Of a stretch of 64,000 nt of DNA, positions 1 to 8,374 are shown piece after piece. Below the pieces are notes generated by a model that saw only the letters and a program-made list of their open reading frames with translations, searched no databases and was not told the origin of the DNA. Made by a program: the position numbers and the translations under genes. The DNA is from Roseinatronobacter ekhonensis. GTDB lineage: Bacteria > Pseudomonadota > Alphaproteobacteria > Rhodobacterales > Rhodobacteraceae. Within the stretch, counting starts at the first letter, position 1. Every line of letters begins with the position of its first letter. The stretch is from positions 62,001 to 126,000 of the forward strand of contig NZ_UIHC01000003.1 in assembly GCF_900499075.1 (NCBI RefSeq), written 5' to 3'.

Positions 1-1028
1 GCGGCGAGGAGGCTCGCGATTTGTTCGAGTTCTTCAACACCTTCGCTTCCAACAAGTGAACCACTGACAAGATCGCTCAGAAAGTCGAGGACAAAAGAAT
101 TGTAAATCTTGGTGGATATTTGATCGACAGAAATGGTCGCACCGAGACTCTTTTGCAAAGCAAGATCACTCGGATCTCTTATCCAACTGGCCTTGAAGAG
201 ATCGTTAGCATCTCCTCCACGTGAGGAAACAGTTTGCGCTACGCGTTCTAATTCAAATGAAACCAAATCGTTTGCTGAAACAAATTTCATAATTTGCTCA
301 GCTTGTGCTCCACCCAGCCCCGCACCCTTCGTGAAATCCCCGCTCTCATCCTTGCGGCCCTCACCAAGCAACGCGCGCACGCCGTCAACGCCAAGCCTGT
401 CAAACTTGTCGATGGCGCGCAGCACGATCCCGCGCTCGGCCTCGAATTTCGAGGGGTCTTCCGGGTCCAATATCCCCGCAACCTCCATCACCCCATTCAG
501 CACCTTCCGGTTATTCACCCGGATCACATAATCCCCGCGGGCAATCCCCACGGATTCCAAAGCATCCGCCAGCATCGCGCAAATCTCGGCATCGGCGGCC
601 ACGCTTGCCGCGCCAACCGTATCCGCATCGCATTGATAAAACTGCCGAAACCGCCCCGGCCCCGGCTTTTCATTGCGCCAGACAGGCCCCATCGCGAAGC
701 GCCGATACGGCGTCGGCAAATCCTGCCGGTATTGCGCGGCCACACGGGCCAAGGGCGCGGTCAGATCGTAGCGCAACGCCAGCCAGTCCTCATCCTCCTG
801 CCACGCGAATACACCCTCATTCGGGCGGTCCACATCGGGCAGGAACTTGCCCAACGCCTCGACCGTTTCCACCGCCGAAGTTTCCAAAGCGTCGAACCCG
901 TAGCGGTGATAGACCTCTGCGATCTTGTCCAGCATCGCCTTGCGCGCGCTTACCTCGGCGCCGAAATAGTCGCGAAACCCTTTCGGGGTCTGCGCCTTGG
1001 GGCGGCGGGGGCCTTTGATTTTGGCCAT
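1..1028 (-). CDS. hisS: Histidyl-tRNA synthetase, C-terminal part beyond window
   Basis: Class II aminoacyl-tRNA synthetase that charges tRNA-His in the cytoplasm. The first 342 codons are present and the frame runs open off the left edge, so the anticodon-binding end is missing. Visible marks: [11 protein letters not shown] (residues 86-96) and the motif 2 stretch [13 protein letters not shown] (118-130). Up to about residue 244 the protein and its GC content look like ordinary Rhodobacteraceae HisS. Residues about 245-320 are AT-rich in DNA and roughly 50 residues longer than I recall for this region in relatives. The normal family pattern seems to resume at [16 protein letters not shown]. 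The frame is intact throughout, so this looks like an in-frame insertion or replacement and not a pseudogene. It is divergent from dnaB. Confidence 0.93.
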   Translation of the reverse strand, partial: MAKIKGPRRPKAQTPKGFRDYFGAEVSARKAMLDKIAEVYHRYGFDALETSAVETVEALGKFLPDVDRPNEGVFAWQEDEDWLALRYDLTAPLARVAAQYRQDLPTPYRRFAMGPVWRNEKPGPGRFRQFYQCDADTVGAASVAADAEICAMLADALESVGIARGDYVIRVNNRKVLNGVMEVAGILDPEDPSKFEAERGIVLRAIDKFDRLGVDGVRALLGEGRKDESGDFTKGAGLGGAQAEQIMKFVSANDLVSFELERVAQTVSSRGGDANDLFKASWIRDPSDLALQKSLGATISVDQISTKIYNSFVLDFLSDLVSGSLVGSEGVEELEQIASLLA

Positions 1029-1113
1029 AACGGGCGCTCCTCATGGGGTGGTTCGTCGCGCATCGCCTTAGCCCAAGGGCCGCGCAGGGGCAAGGCCGAC
1101 GCTTTTCCCCAAC

Positions 1114-1122
1114 TTCTCCACA
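1114..1122 (+). promoter_or_regulatory. DnaA-box-like nonamer between hisS and dnaB
   Basis: TTCTCCACA differs at one position from the DnaA box TTATCCACA. It lies in the 162-bp divergent region between hisS and dnaB, 69 bp before dnaB. A single near-match can occur by chance. I see no cluster of boxes and no AT-rich unwinding region, so this is not an origin. At most it could give DnaA control of dnaB. Confidence 0.2.
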
Positions 1123-1190
1123 GAGCTATACAATTTGCGAAGCAACCGCGAATCCGATACACACTTGGGCTGACCAGATATAGTGGTGGC

Positions 1191-2675
1191 ATGGCCCAGA
1201 TGAACGAAATCAGCACGATCCGCCCCGAGGGTCCGACCGAGTCCCTGCCCCATAATATAGAGGCAGAACAACAGCTTCTGGGGGCGATTCTGGTCAATAA
1301 CGACATTTACGACCGCATCTCATCGCTGGTGAAGCACGATCATTTCTATGAGCCCGTCCACCAGCGGATATTCGAGATTGCGAGCGCGCGGATTGCCAAG
1401 AATGCGCTGGCCTCGCCGGTCACGCTCAAGGCGTTCATGGAAGATGACGAGGGGCTGAAAGAACTGGGCGGTGCGGGCTATCTGGCGCGCCTGGCCGCTG
1501 CCGCCATTTCCGCCTATGCCGCGCGCGACTATGCGCAGATGATCTATGACCTTGCCGTGCGGCGCGACCTGATCCGGCTGGGGCAGGATATCGCCGCACA
1601 GGCGTCGAAAATGGACGTGGCGTCGGAACCCAAAGAACAGATCGTCGAGGCCGAACAGCGGCTTTACAAGTTGGCCGAACAGGGCGTGGCCGAGCGCGGG
1701 TTTCAGAGCTTTCTCAAGGCCGTGACCGATGCCGTGCAGATGGCCAATGCCGCCTATCAGCGCGACGGGGGGCTGGCGGGTATTTCGACCGGACTGATCG
1801 ACATGGACAAGAAGCTGGGCGGGCTGCACCCCTCGGATTTGCTGATCCTTGCCGGGCGTCCGTCGATGGGGAAAACCTCGCTGGCAACGAACATTGCATT
1901 CAACATTGCCAAAGCATACCGCACGGGCCGCAAGCCCGACGGGACAGAGGGTGCGATAGAGGGCGGCGCGGTCGGGTTTTTCAGCCTGGAAATGAGCGCC
2001 GAGCAATTGGCCGCGCGTATTCTGTCCGAAGCCGCCGAAGTGCCTTCGGAACAAATCCGCCGGGGCGATATGTCGGAGGCCGAATTCCGCCGCTTTGTCG
2101 AGGCCGCGAAAGCCCTCGAATCCTGCCCGCTTTACATTGACGACACGCCCGCTTTGCCCATTTCACAGGTCGCCGCGCGCGCTCGCCGCCTGAAGCGCAC
2201 ACACGGGCTGGACGTGCTGATGGTAGACTATTTGCAGCTCTTGCGCGGCTCGTCCAAGGAAAGCCGCGTGCAAGAGGTGTCCGAGATCACCCAAGGGCTG
2301 AAGGCCATCGCCAAGGAATTGAACATCCCTGTCATCGCGCTGTCGCAGCTCTCGCGGAATGTCGAATCGCGCGAAGACAAGCGCCCGCAACTGTCGGACC
2401 TGCGCGAATCCGGCTCGATCGAGCAGGATGCGGATGTGGTCATGTTCGTCTACCGCGACGAATACTACCGCGAACGCGAGAAACCGGGCGAGGACGAGTT
2501 GGACAAGATGGCCACATGGCAGGCCAAGATGGAATCGGTCCATGGCAAGGCCGAAGTCATCATCGGCAAGCAGCGCCACGGACCAATCGGCACGGTGGAG
2601 CTTAGCTTCGAGGGCCAGTTCACCCGCTTCGGCAACCTCGTGAAACCATGGCAGCAGGATGGCGACCGGTTCTGA
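1191..2675 (+). CDS. dnaB: Replicative DNA helicase DnaB
   Basis: Hexameric helicase that unwinds DNA ahead of the replication fork. 494 residues, the usual length for the family. The N-terminal domain (residues about 20-125) is followed by the RecA-like motor with Walker A GRPSMGKTS (222-230), Walker B VLMVDYLQLL and the late motif SQLSRNVESREDKRP. The frame stays open far upstream (to about 294) because it runs antisense to hisS. The start at ATG 1191 is chosen because homology begins here; ATG 1200 is an alternative and no strong ribosome binding site decides between them. The 3' end overlaps the next gene by 17 bp. Confidence 0.97.
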   Translation: MAQMNEISTIRPEGPTESLPHNIEAEQQLLGAILVNNDIYDRISSLVKHDHFYEPVHQRIFEIASARIAKNALASPVTLKAFMEDDEGLKELGGAGYLARLAAAAISAYAARDYAQMIYDLAVRRDLIRLGQDIAAQASKMDVASEPKEQIVEAEQRLYKLAEQGVAERGFQSFLKAVTDAVQMANAAYQRDGGLAGISTGLIDMDKKLGGLHPSDLLILAGRPSMGKTSLATNIAFNIAKAYRTGRKPDGTEGAIEGGAVGFFSLEMSAEQLAARILSEAAEVPSEQIRRGDMSEAEFRRFVEAAKALESCPLYIDDTPALPISQVAARARRLKRTHGLDVLMVDYLQLLRGSSKESRVQEVSEITQGLKAIAKELNIPVIALSQLSRNVESREDKRPQLSDLRESGSIEQDADVVMFVYRDEYYREREKPGEDELDKMATWQAKMESVHGKAEVIIGKQRHGPIGTVELSFEGQFTRFGNLVKPWQQDGDRF

Positions 2676-3066
2676 CATTTCGGGCGTGAATCACATCACG
2701 CTGGTCGTGGCCGATCTGGACCGCGCGTTGGGGTTTTATCGCGACATGCTTGGCCTGCGCCTGCGCGCATATGGTCCAAGCTTTGCCTATCTGGAAGGCG
2801 GGGCGCTATGGCTGTGTCTGGAACTTGGGCAAGCCAGACCGGCGCAGGATGACAGCCATATCGCGCTGTCGGTCACGGAAGCGGGATTTGCGCATCTTGG
2901 CGAACGTCTGAAGGGCGTGCCACTTTGGAAAGACAACCGCTCCGAAGGCGCCTCGCTCTACTTGCGCGATCCCGACGGTCACAAGCTGGAACTGCATGTC
3001 GGCACACTTGCCAGCCGCATTGATCATTGCAGGGCCAACGATCCGACAATTCAGATTTTCGACTGA
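2659..3066 (+). CDS. fosA: FosA-type fosfomycin glutathione transferase (VOC fold)
   Basis: 135 residues, the length of FosA. FosA enzymes use Mn and K ions to add glutathione to the epoxide of fosfomycin in the cytoplasm. The vicinal-oxygen-chelate metal ligands are all present: H12, H67 and E111. Residues that line the FosA active site are also kept: T14, K91, S95, S99, Y101 and R120, with the same spacing as in Pseudomonas FosA after a shift of one. The NRSEGASLYLRDPDGHKLE stretch is close to the FosA signature. It starts inside dnaB (17-bp overlap), so it is probably co-transcribed with it. It could act on another epoxide or electrophile; family membership is firm, substrate is inferred. 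Confidence 0.85.
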   Translation: MATGSDISGVNHITLVVADLDRALGFYRDMLGLRLRAYGPSFAYLEGGALWLCLELGQARPAQDDSHIALSVTEAGFAHLGERLKGVPLWKDNRSEGASLYLRDPDGHKLELHVGTLASRIDHCRANDPTIQIFD

Positions 3067-3131
3067 TCTTCATCTTGCCCCAAATACTCGCGGGGGGAAT
3101 GCGGCGCAGCCGCAGGGGGGCGGCAGCCCCC
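3067..3131 (+). repeat. REP-like intergenic element, copy A
   Basis: Directly follows the fosA stop. It has the core TTCATCTTGCCCCAAATACTC, then a G-run, a small hairpin GCGGC-GCA-GCCGC and a second hairpin GGGGGC-GGCA-GCCCCC. The same core plus hairpin organisation recurs at 25748-25813 (copy C), and the core alone at 20212-20240 (copy B). Here it fills the gap between two convergent genes and may also act as a bidirectional terminator. Confidence 0.7.
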
Positions 3132-3138
3132 AAATCCG

Positions 3139-3834
3139 TCAGCCCAGATGGTCCGGCAAATGCCCGATATCGGGCAGCACCAGATCGGCATGGGGCGCAA
3201 GCGTCGCCGCGTCCGCAAGCCCCGTCAGCACGCCAATCGTCACCATCCCCGCCGCGCGGGCGGCAAACAGATCATGCGTGCTGTCGCCCACCATGGCCAC
3301 GCTGTTCGCAGGCAGCCCCGCGCGCGCGGCAAAGCCCAGCAGCATGTCGGGCGCGGGTTTGGGCGCATAACCGCTGTCATAGCCCAGAACATGCGCGAAA
3401 TACGCGGCAATACCGGCGGCGTGCAGATGGGCATGGGCCGACGCTTCGGCATCATTTGTGGCCACGCCCAGCACCAGCCCGCGCGCGCGCAACCCCTGTA
3501 GCAGGGGCGCCAGCGGCACCGGCGGCACCATGGCGGCGTGTTTCGAACTCTCCAGCAGATAGTCCCCCAGCCCCTCGGCGCGGTCCGGCGCGATATGCGG
3601 GCGGATCAGATCCGCGCCCTCGTCAAGCGTGCCTGCGATCAAGGGCGAGGACGGATCGAACGCCCGTGCCCCACGGTCGAACCGCACAGCCTGCGCAATG
3701 GCCCCGGCACGCGCCGCGCAGCCATCGGACAGGGTTTCGATGACCCCGTCCATCCAACCCGCCCAGCTTGCGGTGAAATCGAACAGCGTGCCGTCCTTGT
3801 CGAACAGCACCGCGCGCAGGGGGGGCAAGGTCAT
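3139..3834 (-). CDS. HAD-superfamily phosphatase, phosphoglycolate-phosphatase-like
   Basis: 231-residue haloacid-dehalogenase-type hydrolase. Motif I is FDKDGT with nucleophile D12 and D14, motif III lysine lies in YAPKPAPD, and motif IV is MVGDSTHDLFAAR. An alpha-helical cap sits between motifs I and II, as in Gph-type phosphatases (phosphoglycolate to glycolate). The exact substrate cannot be read from the sequence. The start is ATG 3834, with GGAG about 8 bases upstream; the longer in-frame extension to 3918 has no site. It stands alone, convergent with fosA. Confidence 0.85.
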   Translation of the reverse strand: MTLPPLRAVLFDKDGTLFDFTASWAGWMDGVIETLSDGCAARAGAIAQAVRFDRGARAFDPSSPLIAGTLDEGADLIRPHIAPDRAEGLGDYLLESSKHAAMVPPVPLAPLLQGLRARGLVLGVATNDAEASAHAHLHAAGIAAYFAHVLGYDSGYAPKPAPDMLLGFAARAGLPANSVAMVGDSTHDLFAARAAGMVTIGVLTGLADAATLAPHADLVLPDIGHLPDHLG

Positions 3835-3895
3835 GGAACACTCCGGCAGATGTCGCGCGCGGGGTATCTTGCGCGCACGACATTCTGGTGACAGG

Positions 3896-4936
3896 TCAGA
3901 ACACCATCGGCATGGCACGGTTCATCTGGTCGATGGCCGCGCGAATTTCGGGTGTGATCGCCACGTCCACGCCTTTCAGCAGATGCGCCAGTTGCTCGGA
4001 CGTGGTCGCGCCGATGATGGGCAGCGTTGTCGCCGGACGCGTCGTTGTCCAGTTGATCGCCATGTGAACCGGGTCGATATTATACTCGTTGGCAATCGCC
4101 ATGTAGCCAGAGACCGCCTCGAACACGCGGCCGGTGATGCGTCCGCCCAGATCGCCGTTGCGCGACCGGCGCGAGCCGTCGGGCGTGACGTTGCCCGCGT
4201 ATTTGCCGGTCAGCAGACCTGCCGCCAAGGGCGTATAGGCCAGCAAAGGAATGTCCTCGTTCACGCATAGCTCTGCCATGTCCAGATCGAAATAGCGGCA
4301 CAGCAGCGAGTATTCGTTTTGCAGGGTCAGGACGCGCGGCAGCCCCTCTTCTTCGGCAAGTCGCAACCACATCGCGGTGCCCCAGGCGCTTTCATTCGAC
4401 AGCGCGATATGTCGAATCTTGCCCGCCCTGACCAAGTCTTGCGCGACGGTCAGGATCTCTCGCATATGTGCCACGGTGTCGGCGCGGTTCTGGCCCGATG
4501 GGTCGAACCCCCAGCTTTTGCGGAAATGGTAGGATCCGCGATTGGGCCAGTGCAACTGGTAGATGTCGATACAGTCGCTTTGCAACCGCGCGAGCGAGGC
4601 ATCAACGGCCGCGCGCATCCGTTCACCCGAAATCGGCACCCCGCCGGGCACCGCGCTAGAGCCTTCGCCGGTGATCTTGGTCGCAACCACGGCCCCTTGC
4701 GGTTTGCGGCTGGCAAGCCAGCGCCCGATGATCTCCTCTGTCCGGCCCGCGGTTTCCAGCGTGACGGGGTTCACGGGATACATCTCTGCCGCGTCCAGAA
4801 AGTTGATCCCGGCCTCCCATGCCATATCCATCTGGCGGTGGGCGTCATCCTCATCGGTCTGGCTGCCATAGGTCATGGTGCCAAGACAATATTGCGAAAC
4901 CGTCAGGTCGCTGCGGCCCAGTGTCAGTTTGCGCAT
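3896..4936 (-). CDS. Aldo/keto reductase, Tas family
   Basis: 346-residue NADPH-dependent aldo/keto reductase closely resembling E. coli Tas in length and sequence. The catalytic tetrad is complete: D48, Y53 (in AEMYP), K87 and H129 (in LHWP). A (beta/alpha)8 barrel is expected, soluble in the cytoplasm. The start is ATG 4936, which has AAGGA at a good distance; the in-frame ATG at 4945 has its AGAAGG directly abutting and is less likely. The much longer open frame to 5602 is antisense to the next gene. Its promoter lies in the divergent region with the ImuA-like gene, where GTTGCG-N9-CGCAAC (4954-4974) forms a small dyad. Confidence 0.92.
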   Translation of the reverse strand: MRKLTLGRSDLTVSQYCLGTMTYGSQTDEDDAHRQMDMAWEAGINFLDAAEMYPVNPVTLETAGRTEEIIGRWLASRKPQGAVVATKITGEGSSAVPGGVPISGERMRAAVDASLARLQSDCIDIYQLHWPNRGSYHFRKSWGFDPSGQNRADTVAHMREILTVAQDLVRAGKIRHIALSNESAWGTAMWLRLAEEEGLPRVLTLQNEYSLLCRYFDLDMAELCVNEDIPLLAYTPLAAGLLTGKYAGNVTPDGSRRSRNGDLGGRITGRVFEAVSGYMAIANEYNIDPVHMAINWTTTRPATTLPIIGATTSEQLAHLLKGVDVAITPEIRAAIDQMNRAMPMVF

Positions 4937-5038
4937 GGGTGCCATCCTTCTTGGTTGCGATGCATGCGCGCAACTTAGCGGCTCTGCGGCGGAGTTAAAC
5001 CGTTTTCTTGCCTTGCCGGACACCATGCGATAACTATG

Positions 5039-5053
5039 GAACATATAGTGAAC
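5039..5053 (+). promoter_or_regulatory. LexA (SOS) box, GAAC-N7-GAAC
   Basis: GAAC, seven bases, GAAC: the direct-repeat SOS box known for LexA of Rhodobacter and Caulobacter (GTTC-N7-GTTC on the other strand). It ends 13 bp before the ATG of the ImuA-like gene. Both half-sites are perfect. The match of motif with a mutagenesis-type gene raises confidence well above that of the motif alone. Confidence 0.75.
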
Positions 5054-5066
5054 ATCTGAGGATGCC

Positions 5067-5672
5067 ATGCTGGATGCGAACAACAGCGCGCTGGACGAGA
5101 CGCTTGAGCTGGCCGAGGGCCGCGCGCATGAGCTGTGCGGCCCAGCCCGGCGGGTTCTGGCGGCATGGGTCGCGGCATGGGGCGCGCCGGTGCTGTGGCT
5201 GCGTTTGCGCCACAACCCGGACCGCCTGTATCCGCAAGGGCTGGCCGAATGGGCCGCCCCCGGCGGGCTGATCGTAGCAGAGGCGGCGCGCGCGTCAGAG
5301 CTTTTATCCTGCGCCGAAGACGGCTTGCGCAGCGGCGCCTGCGCGCTGGTGGTGGCCGATCTCGCCGAACCCGTGGCCATGACACCGCTGCGGCGCCTGC
5401 ATCTGGCCGCAGAGGAAGGGCTGGCTCGGCGGCGTACGCGCCATCCCGGCAGCAGCCTGCGCGCACTGGTGCTGACACCGGGCGATGGCGGCACACCGGG
5501 GGTCGAAACCCGCTGGCACATGGCCCCCTGCCCGGAGCACGACACGCCAGCAACGGACCCGGTCGGCACCGCATGGCACCTGACACGCTTGCGCGCCCGC
5601 ATGGCCCCGCCAGCACGGTGGTATATACGGCGGCATGGCGACGCGTTCTATGTGCAAAACCTGCCCGCATAA
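5067..5672 (+). CDS. ImuA-like (RecA-related) protein, SOS-linked
   Basis: 201 residues. The stretch from the YPQGLAEWAAPGGLIVAEA region through ALVVADLAEPVAMTPLRRLHLAAEEG follows the pattern of ImuA, the RecA-like partner of ImuB and DnaE2 in SOS mutagenesis. There is no Walker A motif, which is also true of many ImuA proteins. The C-terminal part (RWYIRRHGDAFYVQN) fits the tail of ImuA. A perfect LexA box lies just upstream. Unusually, no imuB or dnaE2 follows; the next gene is on the opposite strand. It could be a stand-alone paralogue or the displaced imuA. No clear ribosome binding site beyond GAGGATG just before the start. Confidence 0.65.
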   Translation: MLDANNSALDETLELAEGRAHELCGPARRVLAAWVAAWGAPVLWLRLRHNPDRLYPQGLAEWAAPGGLIVAEAARASELLSCAEDGLRSGACALVVADLAEPVAMTPLRRLHLAAEEGLARRRTRHPGSSLRALVLTPGDGGTPGVETRWHMAPCPEHDTPATDPVGTAWHLTRLRARMAPPARWYIRRHGDAFYVQNLPA

Positions 5673-5726
5673 CGGGCGGCAGGGTGACATCGGGCGCGTG
5701 CGACGCCATGCGTGCGGGCGACCCGC

Positions 5727-6311
5727 TTACCTGTCGCTGCGCGCGAAGCTTGTCACCCCGCCCTCTGTCACGATGGCATCAAGGGGTTCATCCGTCGGCT
5801 CGGTCGGCACTTCGGGCTGTTCCTGCGCAGCATAGGCCAGACCGATTGCCAGCACATCGCCGCGCGCCCGCAACAGCGCCAACGTCCGGTCATAGAAGCC
5901 GCCGCCATAACCCAGCCGGTATCCCCGCGCATCAAAAGCCAGCAAGGGCACGATCAGCGCAACCGGCGTGACAGGGTCCGCCACAGCGGGAATATCGGCC
6001 CCGAACGCGCCGCGCACCAAGAGTGTGTCGGGCGACCAGCGCTGAAAATCCAGCGGCGTGTGCGGCGCGGCAATAACCGGCACGCAGACCGGACCGGGAT
6101 GCGCGGACATCGCTGCAAGCGGCGAGATTTCCGAGCGCATCGGCATATAGCCAGCGAGCGTGACACGTGGCAACCCTGCCCCGAAAACAGCGCGCAAATG
6201 GCGCTGCACTACATCGCATGCCGCTTGCGCCGCTTTTGGCCCGGCCTGTTCATGCGCCTGCGCGCGGCGCACGGCAGCCGCCTTGCGATGCGCTGATTTG
6301 TCAATTTCCAT
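5727..6311 (-). CDS. 5-formyltetrahydrofolate cyclo-ligase
   Basis: 194 residues. Converts 5-formyl-THF to 5,10-methenyl-THF with ATP, recycling a folate by-product. The family signature is clear: LRYGYGGGFYDR-like loop LGYGGGFYDR (residues 133-142) with the preceding VPLLAFDARGYR, plus the N-terminal basic helix. The start at ATG 6311 fits the family length; the frame stays open to 6599 but that part resembles nothing. Convergent with the ImuA-like gene, and 62 bp downstream of a small membrane-protein gene that may share its transcript. Confidence 0.93.
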   Translation of the reverse strand: MEIDKSAHRKAAAVRRAQAHEQAGPKAAQAACDVVQRHLRAVFGAGLPRVTLAGYMPMRSEISPLAAMSAHPGPVCVPVIAAPHTPLDFQRWSPDTLLVRGAFGADIPAVADPVTPVALIVPLLAFDARGYRLGYGGGFYDRTLALLRARGDVLAIGLAYAAQEQPEVPTEPTDEPLDAIVTEGGVTSFARSDR

Positions 6312-6373
6312 AGGTCTGCCCGGCCTTGCATTCGCACCATCTGGCAAAGCAAAACATGGATTGAACCGCGCAG

Positions 6374-6583
6374 CTACCCGTCTTGCGCCGGTCTGCGTGG
6401 CGAATCCGACGCATCGGCAATCGCGATAACCGCAGAGACGGACATCAACATGCCCATTGCCCCGCATAGCGTGTAAAGCGCGCCGATATGCAACACCGGC
6501 ACCCCCAGCAATGCCCCAAACGCGACCCCTGCGAGCCCAGAAAGCAGCGCCACGATCAAATGCACCAAAACCATTACCAACAC
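6374..6583 (-). CDS. Small membrane protein, unknown
   Basis: 69 residues with two hydrophobic segments (about residues 3-30 and 33-54), then a short polar tail rich in Arg, Asp and Pro. The small-residue composition (Gly, Ala, Leu) is typical of membrane helices. It lies between gmk and the 5-FCL gene on the same strand. I do not recognise a family. The alternative is a chance open frame, but the gap would otherwise be 340 bp and the protein composition looks real. Confidence 0.5.
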   Translation of the reverse strand: MLVMVLVHLIVALLSGLAGVAFGALLGVPVLHIGALYTLCGAMGMLMSVSAVIAIADASDSPRRPAQDG

Positions 6584-6651
6584 CCCGAAAGACGATCACA
6601 CCAAGCTACACGTAGAACCATACCAGAACGTTAAATCGTCACTCCGTCGGG

Positions 6652-7293
6652 TCAGGCGCGGAACTGTTCAAACTCCGCATTCAGGTTGCGCACAAAATCG
6701 TTCAGCCCCGGTTGCCGGTCACGGCGCAACCGTTCCCCTGAAATGATACTCTGCAACCGTTGTTCTGTCACGTCCAAGTCATCATTGATTAACACATAGT
6801 CATATTCTGCCCAATGGCTGATCTCGTCGCGCGATTTCCGCATCCGGTCGGTGATAACCGCGTCGCTATCCTGCCCGCGCGTGCGCAACCGGCGTTCAAG
6901 TTCGGCAATGGACGGGGGCAGGATGAAGATGGAAATCACATCCTTGCCCAAGCTGGAATTGCGCACCTGCTGGCCGCCCTGCCAGTCAATATCAAACAGC
7001 GTGTCGCGCCCGGCCTCCATCGCCGCGACCACCGGCCCTTTGGGAGAGCCGTAGTAATTGCCGAACACCTCGGCATGTTCCAGCATCTCGCCCGCCGCGA
7101 TCATCTCGGCGAATGCGTCATGGCTGCGGAAGTCATACTCGCGCCCGTCCACCTCTCCCTCGCGCGGGGGGCGCGTCGTGGCAGATACCGAAAAGCGCAG
7201 GCTGTCATCCCACGCCATCAGCCGCTTGGCCAAGGTGGATTTGCCTGCGCCCGAAGGCGACGACAAAATAATCAATAGCCCGCGTCGGATCAT
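6652..7293 (-). CDS. gmk: Guanylate kinase
   Basis: 213 residues. Phosphorylates GMP to GDP with ATP, essential for GTP and dGTP supply. P-loop SGAGKST (residues 14-20), GMP-binding [11 protein letters not shown] and REYDF, and the lid-region arginines in [11 protein letters not shown] are all present. It starts 4 bp after the yicC stop, so the two are translationally close and surely one operon; yicC-gmk is a common pair. Confidence 0.97.
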   Translation of the reverse strand: MIRRGLLIILSSPSGAGKSTLAKRLMAWDDSLRFSVSATTRPPREGEVDGREYDFRSHDAFAEMIAAGEMLEHAEVFGNYYGSPKGPVVAAMEAGRDTLFDIDWQGGQQVRNSSLGKDVISIFILPPSIAELERRLRTRGQDSDAVITDRMRKSRDEISHWAEYDYVLINDDLDVTEQRLQSIISGERLRRDRQPGLNDFVRNLNAEFEQFRA

Positions 7294-7297
7294 TGGG

Positions 7298-8203
7298 TCA
7301 CTCCAGGTTCTGGACTTGCTCGCGCAGTTGGTCGATCACGCTTTTCAACGCCAGACCAAGGCGCGTCAACTCCATATGCTGGGCTTTCGCGCAGAGCGTG
7401 TTGGCCTCGCGGTTGAATTCCTGCGTCAGAAACTCCAGCTTGCGGCCGACTGGGCCGCCTTGGGCCAGATGCGCGCGCGCACTTGCACAATGCGCGTCCA
7501 GCCGGTCAAGCTCTTCGGCAATATCGGCCTTGACGGCCTGCATGGCCAGTTCCTGCTCAAGCCTGCCGGGGTCGATCTGGTCGGCCTCGGTGAACCGCGC
7601 CAGAATGCTGCGAAACTGCACCTGCATGGCGCGGTCGCGGTCTGGCAACCCCTCGCGCGCTTGTGCAACAAGTGCCGCGATCTGGTCCAGTTGGTCAGAC
7701 AGGATCGCACCGAGCGCCGCGCCTTCCTGTGCGCGGGTGTCCGCGAACCGGGCCAGCAGTGTTTCTATATCAGCCAGCAGCAGCTTGCCCAATTCGGCGG
7801 TGTCAAATGTGGCAACATCATGGCCGGTCGCCTGCGCGCCGCGCGCGTTCAACAGCTCCAGCGTGGTCGGCTGTGACAGGGCCACACCGGCATCCGCCGC
7901 CTGCGCGTGAAGCTGCGCAAGGCTTGAAAGCAGGTCTTGCAGCGCGGCCTGATCGACCTGTGCCGCGCCCTCGGGACGCATGTGGCGCAGCCGCAGCGAC
8001 AAGGTAACATTGCCGCGCGCGACCCGCGCAACAAGCTTGCCCCGCAAGGGTTTTTCTAGAAAACCAAAGCCTTCGGGCAGGCGCAACCGCAGATCCAGCC
8101 CGCGCCCGTTGACCGCCCGCAACTCCCAGTCCCACAGGGTGCGGGTCTGGTCAAGAAGCGCCTCGCCGCGCTGGCTGGCAAAGCCCGTCATAGAGTTCAA
8201 CAT
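7298..8203 (-). CDS. yicC: YicC/YloC family endoribonuclease
   Basis: 301 residues with the standard family opening MLNSMTGFA and the C-terminal conserved block [20 protein letters not shown]. YicC proteins are RNA-binding endoribonucleases affecting small-RNA stability. The start is ATG 8203, where homology begins; a GTG 15 bases upstream is possible but has no better site. Directly upstream of gmk. Confidence 0.9.
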   Translation of the reverse strand: MLNSMTGFASQRGEALLDQTRTLWDWELRAVNGRGLDLRLRLPEGFGFLEKPLRGKLVARVARGNVTLSLRLRHMRPEGAAQVDQAALQDLLSSLAQLHAQAADAGVALSQPTTLELLNARGAQATGHDVATFDTAELGKLLLADIETLLARFADTRAQEGAALGAILSDQLDQIAALVAQAREGLPDRDRAMQVQFRSILARFTEADQIDPGRLEQELAMQAVKADIAEELDRLDAHCASARAHLAQGGPVGRKLEFLTQEFNREANTLCAKAQHMELTRLGLALKSVIDQLREQVQNLE

Positions 8204-8272
8204 GCTGCGCCGGTCCACTTCAGGTTAACCACTTGCCAAGAATACGGCAGAATTCAGGCAAAATTTGGTCTA

Positions 8273-8287
8273 TTAAGATGGTGTTAA
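8273..8287 (+). promoter_or_regulatory. CtrA-type box, TTAA-N7-TTAA
   Basis: A perfect TTAA-GATGGTG-TTAA, the full binding motif of the response regulator CtrA in alphaproteobacteria. It sits in the divergent region between yicC (start 8203) and the PAS-domain gene (start 8375), 87 bp from the latter. The motif is AT-rich and stands out in this GC-rich DNA. Binding itself is inferred. Confidence 0.55.
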
Positions 8288-8374
8288 TCCAGCTTTCCTA
8301 AATATGAAAGCCGGTGGAATTTCACATTCGGCATCAGATGCCCTGCGCCCACCACTTGTTTGAGAGATATTGTC

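Noticed and set aside
294-1190. A 300-residue N-terminal extension of DnaB in frame
   Set aside because: It is antisense to hisS, has Arg/His-rich shadow composition, and homology starts at 1191.
1029-1190. Chromosome origin next to dnaB
   Set aside because: Only one DnaA-like nonamer with a mismatch, no cluster, no AT-rich unwinding region and no dnaA, parAB or hemE nearby.
5727-6599. A 290-residue form of the 5-FCL protein
   Set aside because: The extra N-terminus overlaps the small membrane-protein gene in another frame and resembles no family; the 194-residue form has normal length.
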